Part shown: one piece after another, positions 18,284 to 26,077 of the stretch
Position numbering within the stretch: the stretch's first letter is position 1
Layout of the letters: the number at the start of each line of letters is the position of its first letter
NCBI GenBank assembly: GCA_007244375.1
Contig: SCVW01000025.1
Span: 1 to 64,000 of the forward strand
Length of the DNA stretch: 64,000 nucleotides
Direction of reading: 5' to 3'
From: Smithella sp.
GTDB lineage: Bacteria > Desulfobacterota > Syntrophia > Syntrophales > Smithellaceae
Made by a program: the position numbers and the translations under genes
The notes under the pieces: model-generated
Told to the model about the DNA's origin: nothing
The model's input: the letters and a program-made list of their open reading frames with translations, nothing else
The model's database searches: none

Positions 18284-19519
18284 CTATTTTCTCTGCCACA
18301 GCAACTGGACGGGCAGTGCGGTAAGGTATTCTCCGAAGGGAATGCTTTCCGTACCGGTATATAAAACGATGCCACGCCGGAAACGCTTGCCCGCTGTTTC
18401 CGCAAATGCCCGGAGTCCATTGAAATCATGAGCATGTACCGTCGCGCTTGCCTTGACTTCAATTCCGACAATGTTTCCGGCTCTGTCTTCAAGAATGATA
18501 TCAACTTTTTGCCCCGTTTGAGTACGAAAATGAAACATTTGCGGTTTGATGGCGCTCCAGGTGATTTGTTTTTTGATTTCCATGATGATGAAATTTTCAA
18601 GTAACGGACCAATCATTTCACCCGTATTTAATCGTTTTTGATTAACACCGAGCAGATGTGACATGAGACCTGTGTCACCCATGACAATTTTTGGCGTTTT
18701 TACCAGCCTTTTCGTCAGGTTTCCTGACCATGCGGGCAAGAACTGTATAAGAAATGTCGCTGTCAGCAGGCTCATGTATCGCTTGAGCGTGCTCTGCGGC
18801 ATTGCCAGCGTGCGGGATAGCTCAGCGAAATTTAGAAGCGCCGGCGAACGCGCGGCGATGACAGCAAGAAGCCGGGGCAGACTGGTCAGACCTTCGATAT
18901 TGGCCATATCCCTGATGTCCCGCTGCAGTATGGTTGTCATATATGATTCGAACCACGCCTGCCGTCTGTCCTCTTTCAACCTGTTGATTGCTTCGGGGTA
19001 GCCTCCTTTGATGATTTTTTCGCGGATGGCATGCGGTTCTTCCGGCTGCGGGCTTTTAAGATGAAATGTATCTGCAAATAGAGCATCCACAAAAGTTTCC
19101 TGTACGCCGGTAAGTTCACCCTGCGAGAAAGGCCAAAGGGAGAGTATCTCCATCCTGCCGGCAAGGGATTCGGATAAACTGGGTACCAAAAGAACATTGG
19201 TGGAACCGGTAAGTAAAAATTTACCCGGTTGCCGGCAACGATCAACGTCAGCCTTAATGGCCGCAAAGAGTTCCGGTGCCTTTTGTACTTCATCAATGAC
19301 GATTGCTCCACCGATTCCGGCAAGGAAACCGGCAGCATCATTTCGGACGGCAGCCAGTACGGACGCTGTGTCCAGTGTAATGTACCGCGCAGGATGAGCT
19401 TGTTTTACAATGGACTGGACAAGTGTGCTTTTACCGGTCTGGCGAGCGCCATTGATAAGCACAACCGGCGTATCGGCCAGAGCATCGAGTATATTTTTCG
19501 TTATATTTCGTTGAATCAT
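18284..19519 (-). CDS. AAA ATPase with DUF4143, second of three
   Basis: 411 residues. Walker A GARQTGKS at 24-31 and Walker B AIVIDEVQ at 72-79 are followed by the sensor GSTNVLLVPSLSESLAGRME. The C-terminal DUF4143 part begins near residue 190 and contains FHFRTQTGQKVDIILED, with the expected acidic residues. The ATG at 19519 lies only six bases after the -10 box, so the message may be leaderless. Function of the family is unknown; the genes recur in this island. Confidence 0.85.
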   Translation of the reverse strand: MIQRNITKNILDALADTPVVLINGARQTGKSTLVQSIVKQAHPARYITLDTASVLAAVRNDAAGFLAGIGGAIVIDEVQKAPELFAAIKADVDRCRQPGKFLLTGSTNVLLVPSLSESLAGRMEILSLWPFSQGELTGVQETFVDALFADTFHLKSPQPEEPHAIREKIIKGGYPEAINRLKEDRRQAWFESYMTTILQRDIRDMANIEGLTSLPRLLAVIAARSPALLNFAELSRTLAMPQSTLKRYMSLLTATFLIQFLPAWSGNLTKRLVKTPKIVMGDTGLMSHLLGVNQKRLNTGEMIGPLLENFIIMEIKKQITWSAIKPQMFHFRTQTGQKVDIILEDRAGNIVGIEVKASATVHAHDFNGLRAFAETAGKRFRRGIVLYTGTESIPFGEYLTALPVQLLWQRK

Positions 19520-19525
19520 GGTTGT

Positions 19526-19554
19526 ATTATAACCATTTAGTGGTTGATTATCAA
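19526..19554 (-). promoter_or_regulatory. Consensus promoter with palindrome for the second DUF4143 ATPase
   Basis: TTGATA (19554-19549), a 17-base spacer and TATAAT (19531-19526) on the minus strand. A palindrome AACCA-TTTAG-TGGTT (19531-19545) fills most of the spacer. A start site about seven bases past TATAAT falls on the ATG itself, so there would be no room for a ribosome binding site. Confidence 0.65.
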
Positions 19555-19844
19555 CATAATAATAAGCAACTAAGTACCGTTAAAAAACTGTGAAAAGTGA
19601 AAAGTGAAAACATTAGCTTTAAGGGTTAAGTACTTAAGTAGTTAAGTACCGCATTTGTCATTCCGGCGTGGTCTTGGCCGGAATCCAGGAATGTTATGGA
19701 TCCCCGACAGACCCACTCGGGGATGACATATTGTGGCCCACTCGGGGATGACAGTTTTAAGTTTTCCCCCACGGTACTTCGTGCCAAAAAATGTGAAAGG
19801 TGAAAGGTGAAAGGTGAATTTTTAACAACCGGTGAATAGTGAAA
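19555..19844. repeat. Composite intergenic repeat
   Basis: GTGAA repeats at 19590-19620 and 19795-19840, then AAGTACTTAAGTA-type repeats. A CCGG-type element lies at 19656-19728, and a second copy of its last 23 bases follows at about 19731-19753. No gene is seen. Confidence 0.7.
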
Positions 19845-20147
19845 TCAGGCGGCTTTCTTTGTTTTGCCCGTTCCGGCATGTAGCTTTAATCCAAGAGCAC
19901 TGACGACTTTTAGTATTGTAGAAAATTCCGGATTTCCATCAGGTGATAGTGCTTTATACAAACTCTCCCTTCCAAGCCCGGCCTTTTTCGCAATGTGGGT
20001 CATTCCTTTGGCTCTGGCAATGTCACCTAGTGCTGCAGCAACTAGCGTTGGATCGTTTTCTTCCAGTGCAGCTTCTAAATAAGCCGCCATATCTTCTTCT
20101 GTTTTAAGGAATTCGACAACATCCCATTTTGTTGTTTTTATTTTCAT
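19845..20147 (-). CDS. HigA-like antitoxin (putative addiction module antidote)
   Basis: 100 residues with an HTH region: HIAKKAGLGRESLYKALSPDG, then PEFSTILKVVSALGLKL. The opening segment (KWDVVEFLKTEEDMAAYLEAALEENDPTLVAAALGDIARAKGM) matches the small antidote family often found beside RelE/HigB-like toxins. It follows the toxin gene by two bases (toxin stop 20150, this ATG 20147), in the toxin-first order typical of HigBA. It should bind the toxin and the promoter. Confidence 0.85.
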   Translation of the reverse strand: MKIKTTKWDVVEFLKTEEDMAAYLEAALEENDPTLVAAALGDIARAKGMTHIAKKAGLGRESLYKALSPDGNPEFSTILKVVSALGLKLHAGTGKTKKAA

Positions 20148-20149
20148 CT

Positions 20150-20464
20150 TTATACCTGAATTGCGAGTGCAAGTTGTTTTGCCTTCTTAATGTCACTTGC
20201 CTGGGTTGTTTTATCTCCTCCTGCAAGAAGGATAATCAATTGTTTGCTTCTTTGAGTGAAATACACACGATATCCTGGGCCATAATCTATTCTTAGTTCA
20301 GAAATCCCGTCACCGACCGGCTTTACGTCTCCTAAGTTTCCCAATGATACCCTCCTGATACGTATGGCAATCTTTACACGTGCTTTTCTATCCTTAAGTT
20401 TTTCAAACCACTTTATAAAGTATTCCGTTTGACGGATTTCTATTACAGCTTTAGTGTATCCCAT
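20150..20464 (-). CDS. RelE/HigB-like toxin (addiction module killer protein)
   Basis: 104 residues, basic, with the pattern [54 protein letters not shown] and [21 protein letters not shown] typical of this killer-protein family (translation-dependent mRNA interferase or related). The ATG 20464 lacks a ribosome binding site. A good -35/-10 pair at 20453-20481 would place transcription start inside the frame, so the true start codon may differ. Family members commonly begin at the EIRQTEYF segment, but no standard start codon exists there in this frame. Confidence 0.82.
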   Translation of the reverse strand: [104 protein letters not shown]

Positions 20465-20481
20465 AAGATACTGTTTGTCAA
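20453..20481 (-). promoter_or_regulatory. Promoter candidate overlapping the HigB-like start
   Basis: TTGACA (20481-20476), a 17-base spacer and TACACT (20458-20453) on the minus strand. The -10 box lies just inside the annotated ATG at 20464, so either the promoter or the start is wrong. Confidence 0.35.
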
Positions 20482-20767
20482 TAAACTTTTTTGTTAATTT
20501 TTAGAAGATTTAAGTACTGCATTTGTCATTCCGGCGTGGTCTTGGCCGGAATCCAGGAATGTTATGGATCCCCGACAGGCCCACTCGGGGATGACATATT
20601 TTGCGCCCCGCGTCGCTGCGCTCCTCTAAAAAAGTGAATAGTGAAGGGTGAATGGTGAAGAAAAAAACCGTTCTATGTTCTACGTTCTACGTTCTATGTT
20701 CAAAGTTCAAAAGCAAGATGTTTAGACGATTTGGAAGTATGGCGGTTTAGCAGCTAATCATCTAAAT
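20482..20767. repeat. Composite intergenic repeat
   Basis: A CCGG-type palindromic element at 20524-20596 is followed by GCGTCGCTGCGC and GTGAA/GTTCTACGTTC repeats (20630-20710), then TTTAGACG/GGAAGTATGG-type sequence. No gene is seen. Confidence 0.7.
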
Positions 20768-21952
20768 TCATTTCAGCCAGTTTTGGGGTTCGGTGCTGAA
20801 GAATTCTTCCAAAGGAATTCCCTGCCTTCCGATAATCAATGGTTTTGCGTCCGAATAGAGGCTTAAAAATCTGGTTAATCCGTTAACTTTTTTACTTAGT
20901 CCGCTTTTTACTTCAATCGCCCATGTTTCGGGCCCGCGGGTTACGATATAATCGACTTCGTAATTGCCTTGCCGCCAATAGGTGATGGAATATTCAATGG
21001 AGTTAAGATTGTTGCAAAGAGCGGCGCCAACCGCATTTTCAACAAGTCTTCCCCACCAAATAGTATCGGCAATTGCCTGATTAAACGCTTTTGTCGAAAG
21101 GGCGTTTACCAAGGCATTGTTCCAGAGTACAAGTTTAGGGCTGCTGCCGCGCTTACGAATTTTATTACGTGAAAAAAGTTCAAGTCCGCTGACTAGAAAC
21201 GCAGATTCCAGTAGCTTCAGGTAATGAGCCAATGTTGTGGTATTGCCGGCATCATGCAATTGCCCCAGCATTTTGGTATACGATACGCACTGTGCCGGCA
21301 GTGCCGCGGCCAGCGCAAACAGATGTCGAAGCAAAACAGGTTTGGTGATTTTACTCATTTGCAGGACATCGCGGGCGACCACGGTTTCAATGAGCGAATC
21401 GGTGATGTAACGTTTCCAGGAATTTTCATTTTCTACAAAAGATGCGGCACCCGGATATCCACCGTAGAAAAGCCATTTTTCGAGATTCCACCCGAAAGCG
21501 GTTTTGCATTCGGTGTAGTTCCAGTGGTTACAACGATGAAGATAAAATCGTCCTGCAAGACTTTCTGTCAGGCCTTCCTGCATCAGTAATGATGAGGAAC
21601 CTAAAATGAGCACGCGAATTTCTTGACTGCGCGAGCGGCTATCCCAAAGAGTTTTGAGTGTTTCGCTCCATCCTTTTACTTTTTGCACTTCATCGAGAAT
21701 AAGAAGAGTCGGTTTATTTAGCGTTTTGTTTTCAACCTGCGCAAGGTTCCACTGCGTTTCAATCCAGGCAGCATCAAGGGGCACGGGGCTATCCGCTGAT
21801 GCGTAAATGACCGGAAAATTGACGGATTCCTGAATTTGTCGGGCAATGGTTGTTTTACCAACCTGTCGAGGTCCAATCAGAACATGAATGACGGTTGTCG
21901 GCTTGGATAGCACATCCTTTAAGCTGTAAAATAATTGTCTTGTAAATGTCAT
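20768..21952 (-). CDS. AAA ATPase with DUF4143, third of three
   Basis: 394 residues. Walker A GPRQVGKT at 27-34 and Walker B TLLILDEVQ at 82-90 are followed by the sensor GSSSLLMQEGLTESLAGRF. The DUF4143 half contains TYWRQGNYEVDYIVTRG and WAIEVKSG, a PD-(D/E)xK-like E-V-K. It carries a distinct promoter with a perfect palindrome upstream. Divergence from the other two suggests independent acquisition rather than recent duplication. Confidence 0.85.
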   Translation of the reverse strand: MTFTRQLFYSLKDVLSKPTTVIHVLIGPRQVGKTTIARQIQESVNFPVIYASADSPVPLDAAWIETQWNLAQVENKTLNKPTLLILDEVQKVKGWSETLKTLWDSRSRSQEIRVLILGSSSLLMQEGLTESLAGRFYLHRCNHWNYTECKTAFGWNLEKWLFYGGYPGAASFVENENSWKRYITDSLIETVVARDVLQMSKITKPVLLRHLFALAAALPAQCVSYTKMLGQLHDAGNTTTLAHYLKLLESAFLVSGLELFSRNKIRKRGSSPKLVLWNNALVNALSTKAFNQAIADTIWWGRLVENAVGAALCNNLNSIEYSITYWRQGNYEVDYIVTRGPETWAIEVKSGLSKKVNGLTRFLSLYSDAKPLIIGRQGIPLEEFFSTEPQNWLK

Positions 21953-21972
21953 AAGTGACTTATATCAAAGGT

Positions 21973-22010
21973 ATTATATGCAGTCAAGTATATTTACTCA
22001 ATGATTGAGT
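21973..22010 (-). promoter_or_regulatory. Promoter with 15-base perfect palindrome for the third DUF4143 ATPase
   Basis: TTGAGT (22001-21996), a 17-base spacer and TATAAT (21978-21973) on the minus strand. A perfect palindrome ACTCAAT-G-ATTGAGT at 21996-22010 covers the -35 box. An overlapping alternative pair also exists (TTGACT, 17 bases, TATAAG). Confidence 0.6.
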
Positions 22011-22586
22011 ATTTTTGCTCAGCAGTCGTGATTAGAGAATAAATAGTTAAGTACCGCTAACAACCTGTGAAAAGTGAAGCGTGAAGAAAAAAACCGTTCT
22101 ATGTTCTACGTTCTATGTTCTACGTTAAGAAAAAGAGTAATTAATTATTAAGATTTAAGTAGTTAAGTACTGCATTTGTCATTCCGGCATGGTCTTGGCC
22201 GGAATCCAGGAATATTATGGATCCCCGATAGGCCCACTCGGAGATGACAGTTGTGATGTTTGGAAGATTAGCCTTCCGTTTTCCTTTGCCCCCTCCAGAG
22301 GGGGACAGTGAATTGTGAATGGTGAAGAGAAAAACACCTCTGTTCTAAGTAGGGATTGTTCCCCGAACAATTCGGCAAGCGGCGCATTCGGGGAATGCGC
22401 CCTACATTAGCGCTCAGCGTCATTCCGGCGTGGTCTTGGCCGGAATCCAGGAATGTTATGGATCCCCGACAGGCCCACTCTGGGATGACATATTTTGGCC
22501 CACTCGGGGATGACATACATTTTTAGAATTTTAGACGGTTTGGAAGTTTGGATGTTTAGCAATCCGCGAAAAACAAATATTTATTT
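22011..22586. repeat. Intergenic repeat cluster with two CCGG-type elements
   Basis: GTGAA and GTTCTATG repeats (22070-22145) lead into a CCGG-type element at 22177-22249. A CCCCGAACAATTCGG/CCGCATTCGGGG inverted stretch lies near 22360-22395. A second CCGG-type element at 22419-22490 is followed by an extra copy of its last 26 bases (22491-22516). No gene is seen in about 580 bases. Confidence 0.7.
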
Positions 22587-22913
22587 TTATTTTTCCAGAA
22601 GGCGGCGCTGTAACAGCGATTGCATATCGCAACGCCCATCAACAATAAGCAAAATGTAAACTCTTTTTTCTATAATCCGGTAAATTAATCTGTAGGGTTT
22701 GAAAAATACTTCTCGATATTCGCGCATGCCCAAGGCCAGCAGTTCTTTCGGGTATGTGCCACGTTCCGGTGTTTCGGATAAGCTTTTGAATGTCTTCTCG
22801 ATCTTAGTCAGTACGTTTTGTGCTTTTTCCGGTGTGTCGTGATTGGCTATGTATTGATATAATTCTTTGATGTCCCGCACCGCATCATCTGTCAAAAATA
22901 CCTCGAAAGACAT
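22587..22913 (-). CDS. RelE/ParE-family toxin
   Basis: 108 residues. DAVRDIKELYQYIANHDTPEKAQNVLTKI, then LSETPERGTYPKEL and FKPYRLIYRIIEKRVYILLIVDGR fit RelE/ParE toxins, which either cleave mRNA in the ribosome or block DNA gyrase. The ATG overlaps the antitoxin stop by four bases (ATGA), so translation is coupled and the pair forms a classic antitoxin-first module. Confidence 0.85.
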   Translation of the reverse strand: MSFEVFLTDDAVRDIKELYQYIANHDTPEKAQNVLTKIEKTFKSLSETPERGTYPKELLALGMREYREVFFKPYRLIYRIIEKRVYILLIVDGRCDMQSLLQRRLLEK

Positions 22914-23188
22914 CAGCGCATAACTTCGTTATTACGCAGACGGTTAAGAACATCGGTTGCGCTTTCAACTTTGCCCGCCTCGATTTGTTGGTTGCCAAGT
23001 GCCAGTATTTTCAAAAGAGCCATTGTTTCTAATGTCTGTTCGTAGCTTTCGATATTCTGTATGACGACTTTTGCTTCCCCGTTCTGTGTGATAACAAGCG
23101 GTTCCTGCTTCGCACTCATGTTACGAACGATTTCAGCAGCGTGAGCCTTCAGGTAACTTATGGGCTTGATTTGATTTGATAATTTCAT
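22913..23188 (-). CDS. Phd/YefM-family antitoxin
   Basis: 91 residues. KLSNQIKPISYLKAHAAEIVR, then EPLVITQNGEAKVVI is the typical Phd/YefM N-terminal DNA-binding half; the C-terminal tail would neutralise the toxin. It is transcribed from a strong promoter with a palindrome (23212-23247) and preceded by an AAGGAGA ribosome binding site. Its stop overlaps the toxin start. Confidence 0.88.
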   Translation of the reverse strand: MKLSNQIKPISYLKAHAAEIVRNMSAKQEPLVITQNGEAKVVIQNIESYEQTLETMALLKILALGNQQIEAGKVESATDVLNRLRNNEVMR

Positions 23189-23211
23189 GTAACATTTCTC
23201 CTTGTATTGGT

Positions 23212-23247
23212 GGACTGATTATAGTCCGTAAACAGGTCGTATGTCAA
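23212..23247 (-). promoter_or_regulatory. Consensus promoter and operator of the Phd/RelE module
   Basis: TTGACA (23247-23242), an 18-base spacer and TATAAT (23223-23218) on the minus strand match the sigma-70 consensus. The palindrome GGACT-GATTAT-AGTCC (23212-23227) overlies the -10 box, a typical antitoxin autoregulation site. Confidence 0.75.
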
Positions 23248-23484
23248 TCTCTTTAAAAGCGTGTGATAATAAAAGTTTAGATACATTAGAAGTTTGGATG
23301 TTTAGCACAATTAGCAAAATAGATGTTTGGACGCTCAAAGAGTGAATGGTGAAAGGTGATCGGAGATCGGAAATCTGAGATCAGAGGTCGGAGGACAACT
23401 ACCGCCTGTGAATCGTGAATGGTGAAACGTGAATCCACTTCCGTCACTTCGTGACACCTCCGCCAGCGGAGGACATATAGTACC

Positions 23485-24369
23485 TTATTCTGCGAAGGCG
23501 TCGGTGTCGAGCCATTCTTTGTTCAATATGCTCCAGAAATCATCGGCAAGGCCTTTGAGTACATATTCGTAGGGAAGCCAGCCGTAGCCGTCTTCACCCC
23601 AGTTTTTACCCCACGAATTCCTAATTAAAAGCGCACCGGTAGTTTCGGCCTTGTTTTGCGTGTTCTTGATTTTCATCTTGTCGTCATACCCTACGGCCAC
23701 TATGGCATGTCCGCCTTCTATTCTCTCTTTCGGCGATGGATAAGGTATACGCCCTGTTTTATCCGCCTGCTCAATAGAGTTATAAACGGTGAAGCCGAAC
23801 ATGGCCGGGTGTCCCTTGGCCAGGTAGGTTTTTAGCTGATTGAGCAGTTTTGTAGGGTCTGTATTCGGTGGATCGTGCCTGAAATATTTTAAGGTCTGGT
23901 AGTTCGATGCAAAGGCATAGGTAAAGGCGGTTGGTTCTTTGTCAAAAGCTGTTTCATCATCTGTGTATGGCCAGTAGTCTTCCGGAGGTACCCCGAAAAG
24001 AACCATGGCACCCATTGTTGTCCTCAGGTAGGCTCCAGTATCGCCTTTTGCTTTCATTAAGTTGCGGGTGGCTTTGTACAAAAAGAGACGTGAGGCGTCG
24101 GTATGCCTGCCGAAAGCTTTGCGCTCGTAGTATTCGATGATGCCGACTCCCGCATTGGCTGTGCAGGAACCCAGCATGCCCTGATCTTCAACTGGTGAGC
24201 ACCATTGTCGCAGATCGACGGTATCAGAGAGTGTGTCTGCCTTGGTTTTTGTTCGTTTTGTACCTGTAGGTTTAATCAGTGTTTTTATTTCGTCGGTTTC
24301 TTCTGTGTAGTCCCTAAAATCCGGATAATCAGGAAGCCAACCCATGCCGCGTTTTTGTGTCATAACCAT
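23485..24369 (-). CDS. Papain-like (C1 family) cysteine peptidase, cytoplasmic form
   Basis: 294 residues from ATG 24369. That start is preferred to an upstream TTG at 24387 because GGAGGTGG lies about ten bases ahead. The nucleophile is in GSCTANAG (Cys at about residue 69), the active His in EGGHAIVAVGYD and the Asn in LIRNSWGKNWGEDGYGW; EDQGMLGSC provides the oxyanion Gln. No signal peptide or prodomain is evident, though the N-terminal 60 residues are Lys/Thr-rich. C1 peptidases are common in bacteria, but their targets are mostly unknown. It lies between the Phd/RelE module and galE, flanked by repeats. Confidence 0.85.
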   Translation of the reverse strand: MVMTQKRGMGWLPDYPDFRDYTEETDEIKTLIKPTGTKRTKTKADTLSDTVDLRQWCSPVEDQGMLGSCTANAGVGIIEYYERKAFGRHTDASRLFLYKATRNLMKAKGDTGAYLRTTMGAMVLFGVPPEDYWPYTDDETAFDKEPTAFTYAFASNYQTLKYFRHDPPNTDPTKLLNQLKTYLAKGHPAMFGFTVYNSIEQADKTGRIPYPSPKERIEGGHAIVAVGYDDKMKIKNTQNKAETTGALLIRNSWGKNWGEDGYGWLPYEYVLKGLADDFWSILNKEWLDTDAFAE

Positions 24370-24387
24370 AAGCACATCCACCTCCAA

Positions 24388-24842
24388 AAGATAAGTTCTA
24401 GGTTCAAAAAAAAGATTTAAGTAGTTAAGCAGTTAAGGGTTAAGTAAAAAAATGTGAAGGGTGAATAGCACCTTTTATCATTCCCAACCTGGAGACTGTG
24501 TCGTAACCCTCATTTGTCATTGTGAGTTCACGACAGTGAATGTGGCAATCTCTATGATGTCGATTAGATAAGAGATTGCTTCGGTCGCTACTCTCCCTCG
24601 CAAAGACATTACGACACAGTCTCCTGATCGGGACTCCAGACCTTCTTTTGTCATTACACCCATTTCGACCGCTCCTTTGCCATTTCGACCGCTCCTTTGT
24701 CATTTCGACCGAAGGGAGAAATCTTTTAGATTCCTCTTCGTCCCGACATATCGGGACTCATCGGAATGACATACCTTTTTAGATGATTAGATGCTTTAGA
24801 TGTTTGGAAGGTTAGCAGCTAAACTTCTAACCCTCCAATCTT
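24388..24842. repeat. Repeat cluster, including a 134-base element with 16-base perfect inverted ends
   Basis: Positions 24491-24506 (GGAGACTGTGTCGTAA) are repeated inverted at 24609-24624. Between them lies a TGTCATTG...CAAAGACA palindrome (24515-24608) with inner GCAATCTC/GAGATTGC. A tandem of 20-base CATTTCGACCGCTCCTTTG units (24661-24700) leads into a TGTCAT...ATGACA palindrome at 24698-24771. ATTAGATG-type repeats run to galE. No gene is seen. Confidence 0.75.
24491..24624. repeat. MITE-like palindromic element with 16-base perfect terminal inverted repeats
   Basis: The 16-base ends match perfectly in inverted orientation, and 15 bases of the end motif (TTACGACACAGTCTC) recur at 40694-40708 in the core. 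The internal part is a second palindrome of a dispersed type. There is no coding sequence and no clear target duplication. Confidence 0.7.
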
Positions 24843-25883
24843 CTAATACCCCTTCGGGTTTTGGGATTGCCAGTGCCAGGCGTCGGCACACATATCGGCT
24901 AGATTACGCTTTGCTTTCCATCCCAGAAGTTTTTTGGCAAGTTTTATATCGGCATAGCAGGCTGCAATATCACCGGGACGGCGTTTGGTAATCCGATAAG
25001 GTATCACCTTCCCCGCTGCTTTCTCAAAAGCGCGCAGGATTTCGATAACGCTGTAGCCTTTTCCGGTGCCCAAATTGATAATCTGTGGTTTTTTAAAAGT
25101 TGCCGTTTCTATCTTTTTCAGAGCCGCCACATGTCCTTCTGCCAAATCCATCACATGAATATAATCCCGCACTCCTGTTCCGTCGTCTGTAGGATAGTCA
25201 TTTCCGAAAATATTTACTTTTTTATGACGTCCTACGGCAACCTGGCTGATATAGGGCATAAGGTTGTTGGGAATGCCCTGTGGGTCTTCGCCCATCAGCC
25301 CGCTCTCATGAGCGCCGACAGGATTGAAGTATCGCAGCAAGGCAATCCGCCAGAACGGATCGGCAAGATAAATGTCTATAAGAATTTGCTCAATCATTAA
25401 TTTGGTGCACGCATAAGGACTAGCGGGCACCGGCAAAGAATTCTCCTTAATAGGAACGACAGATGCTTCTCCGTAAACAGAAGCTGATGAGCTGAAGATT
25501 ATTTTTTTCACGCTGTGCATATTCATGACTTTGCAAAGCGAAATTGTGCTTTGTATGTTGTTTTCGTAATATTTCAGTGGCTCGGCAACTGATTCGCCAA
25601 CAGCCTTGAATCCGGCAAAATGAATAACAGATGCGATGGAATGCTTTTGAAATATTTTATTTAGTGCCATTGTGTTCCGCAAATCCATTTTATAAAAAAG
25701 CGGAAGCTTGCCTGTGATTTTTTTTATTCTCTTCAAGACAGAAACTTTGCTGTTGGAAAGATTATCTACAATAATCGGGTTATATCCCGCGGCAATAAGT
25801 GCGACAACAGTATGACTTCCGATATATCCGGTCCCGCCGGTGACAAGCACGAAGCGCTTGGATGACTTCTTATTATTTTTCAT
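24843..25883 (-). CDS. galE: UDP-glucose 4-epimerase
   Basis: 346 residues. N-terminal NAD-binding TGGTGYIGSHT at 15-25, IVDNLSNS, catalytic SSSASVYGE and YACTKLM (Tyr-x3-Lys), then RYFNPVGAHESGLMGEDP, all typical of GalE. It interconverts UDP-glucose and UDP-galactose, supplying galactosyl donors for the glycan. AGAGGT ribosome binding site lies ahead of the ATG. The C-terminus is somewhat longer than E. coli GalE but the family length is normal. It is the last gene before the accessory island. Confidence 0.93.
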   Translation of the reverse strand: MKNNKKSSKRFVLVTGGTGYIGSHTVVALIAAGYNPIIVDNLSNSKVSVLKRIKKITGKLPLFYKMDLRNTMALNKIFQKHSIASVIHFAGFKAVGESVAEPLKYYENNIQSTISLCKVMNMHSVKKIIFSSSASVYGEASVVPIKENSLPVPASPYACTKLMIEQILIDIYLADPFWRIALLRYFNPVGAHESGLMGEDPQGIPNNLMPYISQVAVGRHKKVNIFGNDYPTDDGTGVRDYIHVMDLAEGHVAALKKIETATFKKPQIINLGTGKGYSVIEILRAFEKAAGKVIPYRITKRRPGDIAACYADIKLAKKLLGWKAKRNLADMCADAWHWQSQNPKGY

Positions 25884-26077
25884 AAGTACCTCTTAAAATA
25901 AGTGAATAGTGAAGGGTGAAAGGAGAATAGCCTTAAGAACTAAAGTATTAAGATTTAAGTATTAAGTAAAAGACTAACTTACTTAATTACTTAAAACTAT
26001 TTTAGCGGTACTAATTATTAACATTCCTGGATTCCGGCCAAGATAACGCCGGAATGACAAATGCGGTACTTCACGTT
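25884..26077. repeat. Intergenic repeat with inverted-orientation CCGG element
   Basis: GTGAA repeats (25905-25930), AAGTATTAAG repeats and a half CCGG-type element at about 26031-26059 in the opposite orientation to the island copies, ending GAATGACAAATGCGGTACTT. No gene is seen. Confidence 0.65.

Noticed and set aside
15266-22516. Evenly spread repeats that could be a CRISPR array
   Set aside because: Copies are kilobases apart, palindromic, about 73 bases long and separated by genes, with no spacer-like units or cas genes.
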